This document shows, piece after piece, positions 58,573 to 64,000 of a stretch of DNA of 64,000 nt; within the stretch, counting starts at the first letter, position 1; every line of letters starts with the position of its first letter. Made by a program: the position numbers and the translations under genes. The notes beneath the pieces are model-generated. The model was not told where the DNA came from and did no database searches. It saw only the letters and a program-made list of their open reading frames with translations. Origin of the DNA: Gnetum montanum (lineage: Eukaryota > Streptophyta > Gnetopsida > Gnetales > Gnetaceae); the NCBI GenBank assembly GCA_015680685.1, contig MNCI01002798.1, positions 117,277 through 181,276 on the forward strand, written 5' to 3'.

Positions 58573-59345
58573 CTAATTTCATACTTTTCTAAAATGGTTG
58601 TTGCATATTTTATTTGATGAATTTTGATTCCCTTCTTATCTTGGTCAACTTGTATTTTAAGAAAATATGTTAGCTCCCCTAGGTCTTACATTTCAAATTC
58701 ATTCTTCATATTTATCTTAAAGTCCTCTGTAAGTTCATCATTTGTGGTTGTGAATATGAGATCATCTACATAGAGAAATATTATTATAAAGTCCTTATAT
58801 TATGTTTATAGTATAGTGTTAATTCGAACATGCAACATGAATATCCATTTTTTATAAGATAGTTACTGATTTTATGGAACTAAGATCTTGGAGCTTGTTT
58901 TAGTCCTTATAGGGCTTTATTCAATTTGCATACTTTATCTTCCTTATCTTTGATGGTGTATCCTTCAAGTTGATAAACATAAAATTCTTTATTAATACTA
59001 TCATTTAGGAAAACTAAGTTTATGTCCATTTGATGTAATTTGAGTTTGTGATGAGTATAAATTAAGAGAATGAGTTTGATGGTTTCGAATCTAGCTATTG
59101 GAGTAAAAATATCTTCATATTCTATGTGCATCCTTTTGTTTAAATCCCCTTGCAACTAGTCTTATTTTATGTTTGATGACTTATCCTTTTTCATTAAATT
59201 TGGTATGTACAATCATTTACACTTAATTAACTTGTTTTCTTTTGGTTTGTCTACTAATTCTCATGCTTTTTTCATGATAGTTTTGTATTCTTTGTTCATA
59301 GCTTCTTTCCATGCATTTTTTCTGAAGGCTTCCTCTACATTCTTT

Positions 59346-59389
<44 letters not shown>

Positions 59390-59400
59390 AAGTATGCTAT
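58573..59400 (-). pseudogene. C2 reverse transcriptase
   Basis: Starts with AFRKNAWKEAMNKEYKTIMK (about 59330-59275). It continues in the frame 59155-58907: HIEYEDIFTPIARFETIKLI, LKLHQMDINLVFLNDSINKE, VYQLEGYTIKDKEDKVCKLN, matching copia RT. The catalytic box LYVDDLIFTT (about 58775) is intact YVDD. It then reads ELTYFLKIQVDQDKKGI and YATTILEKYEISK up to the G5 junction at 58573. A few stops. A (GA)n tract sits at its N-terminal edge. Confidence 0.9.
59349..59387. repeat. (GA)n microsatellite
   Basis: Perfect 39-base dinucleotide run in the linker between C2 integrase and RT. On the coding strand it is (TC)n. Confidence 0.97.
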
Positions 59401-59749
59401 GTTGCCAATGGTAGTAGATCTAGTTGTTTTTCTCTAAAAGTTATTATTCAACATTAATTATTAAAGGTGATTTCTTTGTATTTATGGGTTAGGATTGTTT
59501 TGTACTTCTATTCTTTCATTTTTAATTTTGAAAATATTTCATGCCAAATTTATTTTTCATGAAAAAAACATCTTTAGTAAGTGCCATTTTTTATTTGTGG
59601 GATCATAGCAAGTGTATCCACTTGTCTTGGTGTTATATTATAGAAAATGCATTTCTTTCCTCTATTCTCCAATTTATCTATGAATTAATTTAGAATTTTG
59701 ACATAAAAATGATGTTCAAATATTCTTATGTGTTTTATATTTGAATTTT

Positions 59750-60400
59750 TATATAAAACATTTTATAGAGGGACTTGTATTTGTTGTTGTTGTTGATTAC
59801 TCTATTGGTAATGTAGGTTGCTACATTCATGGTCATGCTCCAAAAATCATTAGAGATTTAAGCATTTTTAAGAAGACATCTCACCATGTCTTGCAAGATT
59901 CTGGTTTTTCCTTTTACAATGCCATTTGATTGTGGACTATATCCACATATGGTTTGATGAAAAATGCTTTGATGTATACAAAAATATTTGAATTATTAAT
60001 TGATGGTATCTCTTCCTCTATTTGATCCAATGGCTTCGATGGATAGGCCCATAGTGTTTTTTATGACAATGTATAAGTCTTTGAATTTGATTAATGCCTT
60101 AGCCTTGCTCTTCATTTTATATGTCTAGGTATATCTTGAGAAATCATCGACAATAACAAGTGTATATTTGGATCCTTCTATTGAGGTAATAGACAAGGTC
60201 CAATATGGTCCATTTGGAGAAGATCAAGAGGAATTTCTTTTCTCTACATAGTTATGTGAGGATTGTTCATTTGCTTTCCTTAAATGCATATTTTATATCT
60301 TTCATTGGAGGTATCTTTGATGTGAATCTCTATTACTTTCTTTAACTTTATTATGTTTTCTATTTTATTGTAAGAGGTATCTCAATCTTTTATGCCAAAT
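59750..60400 (-). pseudogene. C2 integrase
   Basis: Core pieces read PNGPYWTLSI (about 60220), EGSKYTLVIVDDFSRYT (about 60180-60130; first catalytic Asp expected in the D-x-x-G-P segment, here changed), KSKAKALIKFKDLYIVIKNT (about 60110-60060), then IFHQTICGYSPQSNGIVKGK (about 59955-59905; the catalytic Glu of VERKN is Lys), and MVRCLLKNA. Order and spacing fit copia integrase. It is inactive by these changes and by stops. Confidence 0.82.
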
Positions 60401-60844
60401 TTTGGCATCTTCATTTTTTATTTGATGCTTAAAATTGCTTTAACATGGATCTATGTGCATTTATTTTTCTAAAGTACTAACTTAAATGATGGTTTGGCTA
60501 TTATCTTGGATGACGTTTCCTCTTAGATAAAAGTGACTACAATCTATGTAATAGATTTTTGTTGTTGTAGGCTTTTGTTCTAATGATTTCTTCTTTCTTT
60601 TGCTTTTTAGTAATGACACTAGTCATCTTTGAAATTGATTTTGATTCCTTTCTTGGCCATTTGTCCTATTGAGATCAGAGGATTTAAGATATTTGGTACA
60701 TTAAAGACATTAGTGATGGCTATAACCTTGTTTTTTGGTAATTTAATAATACAGTTTCCAAGTCCTTCTATGTCAAGGTGGTTACCATCTCCTATTTTAT
60801 GCTACAAATTCTTCTTAATTTTTATTGAAGAAGATAAGACTTGT

Positions 60845-60884
60845 ATGGTGTCATGTGATTTCAGCATCCATTGTCTATAATCCA
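60845..60884 (-). pseudogene. C2 protease active-site motif
   Basis: The minus strand reads WIIDNGC, stop, NHMTPY, against the copia consensus WIIDSGCSNHMTGD. The catalytic Asp is kept, Ser is Asn, and the second Ser is a stop. Confidence 0.8.
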
Positions 60885-60929
60885 AGAGTTTTTCTTAATT
60901 ATTTTGCTAAAATTAAGAGCTTTGATCTT

Positions 60930-62000
60930 ACCTTCATGATCTTATTTATTTGATATCCTTTCTTCTTCATCATCTTTCTCTTGGAATTGAAGAGCATCAG
61001 GTTTAGAGTTCAACCAACATACTTCTATGGTGTGGCCTCTTCTATAAAAAATTTTATGTAGAGGAATTTGAACATTTCTATGTTCTTGTGACTTCCATCT
61101 TCCTCTTATGAAATCTTTACCTTTGTTATCTCTTTGTAAAGTCTTTGACTTGTTCTAATTGCTTTGGTCTTGAGAAGAATTTCTATTGAATCCTCTTCTT
61201 CCTCTTCTGGCTACGAAGACTTGTTCTTTATTAATTTTTTTTAGTTCTTAGACTTTCAAGTGTTTTGATATGAGTAACTAGATCATCCACAATGAGTTAC
61301 TTGAATTCTTTATTTTGTAGAAAGTTCATAATTATGTTTTGATATCTAGGATCATTGTAATGAGTTGCCACAATTTTTTGTACTTTTGGTACTAAGTAAA
61401 GTGACATTCAAATTCATCAATGTTTTTTATGATAGTGTACATCCTTATAAAAAACTCTTCAATGTCTTCATATATTTTGATTTCTAATTTGTCAAATTGA
61501 ATTTTGTACAATAGTCAATTTGTATATTGATTTTTGGTGTTACCTGGATAATTTGAGCATAATATTTTTCATACTTCTTTAGTAGTCTTTAATAAGCATA
61601 ATCTTCTAGATATTTTTTATTCATTGAAAATAATGATCATTCTTCCATGTGAATCTTTTCTCTTCAAATTTTCTTCTTCTAGGAGTTCTAAAATTATAGG
61701 ATTTTTCTTTGTCTTTATTTTCTTCTTTTAAGGTGACTTTGATAGGGGCTTTTGTAGGTTTTATCACATCCTATACTTCATTAACTTTCAGAAGTTCTTT
61801 CATCATTTCTTTTAGAGAACCAAATCTTGGATCCCATTGAAGCTAATGGGATATTTAGCTATTTCCTTGTTGCAACTCATGGTGGCTAGCTTCAACACCA
61901 ATTTTGTGAAAACCTTCTTCTTGAATTGTTAACCTAGGTAGCTTTGACTATTGATATTCTAGACATGATAATTCTTGAATATCTAAAATTTTGGACTATA
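60930..62000 (-). pseudogene. C2 gag
   Basis: Decayed copia Gag. Best part is the zinc-knuckle end YRRGHTIEVCWLNSK (about 61060-61015), where CX2CX4HX4C keeps His and the last Cys but has lost the first two. Upstream are an Arg-rich linker (about 61215-61180), EFKxLIVDDLVTHIKTLES (about 61300-61245) and KEENKDKEKSYNFRTPRRRK (about 61730-61670). The N-terminal half cannot be followed beyond about 62000. Confidence 0.65.
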
Positions 62001-62390
62001 AAAAAATTAGTTATTGAAATCTTGATAATGCATGTAATATGCATTCCAAGCATCCCTTAGTGCTAGCTTGTAATATGCAAGAGTAATCCTAGATGATGCA
62101 CCTTGCTCTCTGAAAGCATACGTTGCATATTAATAAAGCTGTGAGTTTTGTTAAGTAATTTGAGTGAGCTAAGTAAGAGTTTGGTATCAAAGCCAAGTTC
62201 TAGCTAATTGTGTGGTGTTTTCATGTACCCTTGGTCTTGTGCTTGTTGTTTTGCTATAGTTCTTGGAGTATCTTTGTGATGAATAAGTCAACAAATAATT
62301 TGATTGCTTAATAATTGATTTCATAGATGGTTGCTTGATAATTTGATTTCATAGATGATTGATGAAAATGGATTGATAATTAAGAATGAA
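62001..62390. other. Short non-coding stretch between C2 and G6
   Basis: Contains an orphan copia PBS-like TTGGTATCAAAGCCAAG on the plus strand (62181-62197) and an approximate 27-base tandem pair TTGCTTAATAATTGATTTCA / TTGCTTGATAATTTGATTTC (62304-62330, 62331-62358). No gene seen. Confidence 0.45.
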
Positions 62391-62398
62391 AACATTTT

Positions 62399-64000
62399 TT
62401 AAGTATGTTTTTTTTGGTTCTGAATGTCTATTAAGCTCAAATTTTTTATAGCAATTCTTTTATTTTCTTCTTCAAATGCAATGATAGCCTTAGCATGGGC
62501 ATACATTTGAGCATTTATAACTGAAGCATTCCACACTACATTATCTTTTTCTATCTCCATATATTTTTTCTTGGCCATCAATTAATCAATTTGTTCATTT
62601 CTAAATCGGGCCAACTAGTCTAGTACAATGTGTCATGTAGGATCTTATCTATCATCTCTCAATTCAGCTAGTTCTTCTTGTAGTCTCTGCACTTTACTCT
62701 TCTTGTGTTTCATCTTAGTTTCTACCATGACTAGCTTGCCTTTGCCAAATATTAATTCTAACTACAATGTAATGATATCACTAGGGATATTAAAAATATT
62801 CTACATAACCTATCATGTATGCATCAATCTTTCCAACATGTCTTCATGTTCAACAAGGGATATAATTTCCTTTCTTCAGGTTCCATCTAATATCTCTACA
62901 TCTATAGCTCTATAAATATCTATTGATGGCATGACAAAAACATTGAATGAATCTTTTATATGGTCATTTATTATTTTTTCTACTTGTACTACATCTTGGC
63001 ATTGCATCACTACTATAATATCTTCTTCTCTAGTTTCTAACATCTTCAAGAATGATGTAGCATTCCCAAAAATTTATTGTACCCAATCATTAGTCTTTCT
63101 TGCCTACAAAGATATTTGAATACTAGTAGGTATTGTGGGCATTGTAGGTCTACTTGGATTATTCCTTACTCTATACATACTCAAGACTTCCATGTTGTAC
63201 CAAGTTATTATTTTTGCTATCTATTGTAAGTGACTCGTGAAAGGTTTGTAGTCTAGCTATGTTGGTGGAGCACTCTGTCCTACTCACTTTGCAATTGGGG
63301 TTGACCCACTAGGTCCTACCTATTTTGTGCATATAATTGGAATATTTACTATTGATGTTGATCCTATTGTAACTTTAGTGCCTACTAGTTTCTCTACTTT
63401 ATCTTTCTTGGATGGCACTAACTTGGAGATTTTTGCATATAAGGCATTTTGAGCTTTTTGGAGGACATCATTAGTATAGCCAAAAATTCCAATTTGTGTA
63501 CATAACTTCCTAATAATATGAGGGAATGGAAGAGTGGGTTTCCCTATCTTTCTCTCTTCAAACCTTCTTTGTATTTCCAAAAACAAGAAATGGACTATGT
63601 TAGCTTGGAATTTCCCAATTAATATAGCACTTCCTCTAGCAACATAGGTGGAAATTTTGTTAAGTATTTTATTTGGGAAGATATGGTATGTTCAAATATT
63701 GAAATATATATTTTTTACAATGGATAATGCATTATAGTATTTGTATGTAGTTCCATATGTCCTTTGAAACCATCAATTTCTCACATCTATGTCAAACTAT
63801 GTGGAGATTTGAGTAATGTTGGCTCTAGAATTTGATATGTTTAATGCTCCTTTGATTACCTCAATTGAATGTGGCACTATCACTCCTTCAGTTTTCACTA
63901 TTGCATCTTCTTATTATTTTTAACAAAATTGATGAAATTACCCCAAATACAATTTACCATTACTTGAAATGATTAGATAGAGTGGTGAGGTTTGGAGTTG
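62399..64000 (-). pseudogene. G6: third copy of the additional ORF (aORF), running off the window
   Basis: The minus-strand frame 63586-63320 reads MFLEIQRRFEERKIGKPTLP, then FPHIIRKLCTQIGIFGYTND, matching LLFLEIEKRFIEREHGRQAL and LPFSCLIRKLCKRAGI of the G2 aORF, so it is the same PF20167-like domain. Upstream (63660-63590) the reading GSAILIGKFQANIVHFL aligns with LSGKVSMILPQL. The frame 62581-62399 (KKKYMEIEKDNVVWNASVIN, then AQMYAHAKAIIAFEEENKR) belongs to the coiled-coil half. The C-terminal piece and 3' LTR of its element are not present to the left, and the N-terminus lies beyond 64000. Stops are frequent between the pieces. Confidence 0.7.

Larger units (their letters stand above)
58573..62000 (-). 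mobile_element. C2: copia retrotransposon fragment
   Basis: Minus-strand Ty1/copia pol and gag remnants without visible LTRs: gag about 62000-60930, protease motif 60884-60845, integrase about 60400-59750, RT about 59400-58573, where G5 cut it. RNase H and the 3' LTR would lie beyond G5 but were not found. No 5' LTR was recognised to the right, where aORF copy G6 begins. Confidence 0.82.

Overview
This window looks like intergenic DNA from a large plant nuclear genome. It is AT-rich and almost wholly built of old, nested LTR retrotransposons. The only host-gene traces are pseudogenes: a KIC/CCD1-like calcium-binding protein, glyoxalase I, and a receptor-kinase scrap. No rRNA or tRNA gene, CRISPR array or intact host gene was found. 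Plant origin follows from Ty3/gypsy elements primed by tRNA-Asp (PBS like TGGCGCCGTTGCCGGGGA), copia elements primed by initiator tRNA-Met, and a retro-ORF resembling the 'putative plant transposon protein' domain. The heavy decay of long nested elements suits a gymnosperm, but that is inference; the species cannot be read from the sequence.

Layout. 1-5743: flank with a KIC-like pseudogene (655-897, minus), otherwise AT-rich and unassigned. 5749-12578: gypsy element G1 (minus, TSD CAAAG), which has lost RT-RNaseH-integrase. 12584-14608: gag-protease remnant of gypsy element G4 (plus). 14614-47755: gypsy element G3 (plus, TSD AATAT) inserted in G4, whose sequence resumes at 47756. G3 carries gag, protease, RT, RNase H, integrase and an additional 3' ORF (aORF). 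Its 5' LTR is split by X1 (15182-18510, TSD CACGT), an LTR-like unit holding captured gene fragments. Its aORF is split by copia element C1 (29422-46049, TSD TTGCA/TTGCT). C1 is split by gypsy element G2 (33815-44404, minus, TSD ATAGT/ACAGT).

47756-49990: end of G4, then AT-rich DNA with two SINE-like repeats. About 49990-58567: gypsy element G5 (minus) with 5' LTR, gag, protease, RT, RNase H and integrase but no visible 3' LTR. G5 inserted in the RT of copia element C2 (minus, 58573 to about 62000). 62390-64000: a third aORF copy (G6, minus), running off the window.

How the parts relate. The gypsy copies form one family (Athila/Tat-like by tRNA-Asp priming and pol motifs). They share LTR ends TGATGAG.../...CTCATCA, a PPT like AGTCATGGGGGTA, a very short U3 before the TATA box, and a duplicated LTR motif. 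G3 shows the fullest plan: LTR, gag, protease, RT-RH, integrase, PPT-like block, spacer of about 2 kb, aORF, PPT, LTR. G1 and G2 are deletion derivatives that keep gag-protease. The aORF (about 900 codons, PF20167-like N-terminal half and coiled-coil C-terminal half) and the repeated PPT-like block before it are the least ordinary features. All motif and homology statements were made by eye; no searches were run.
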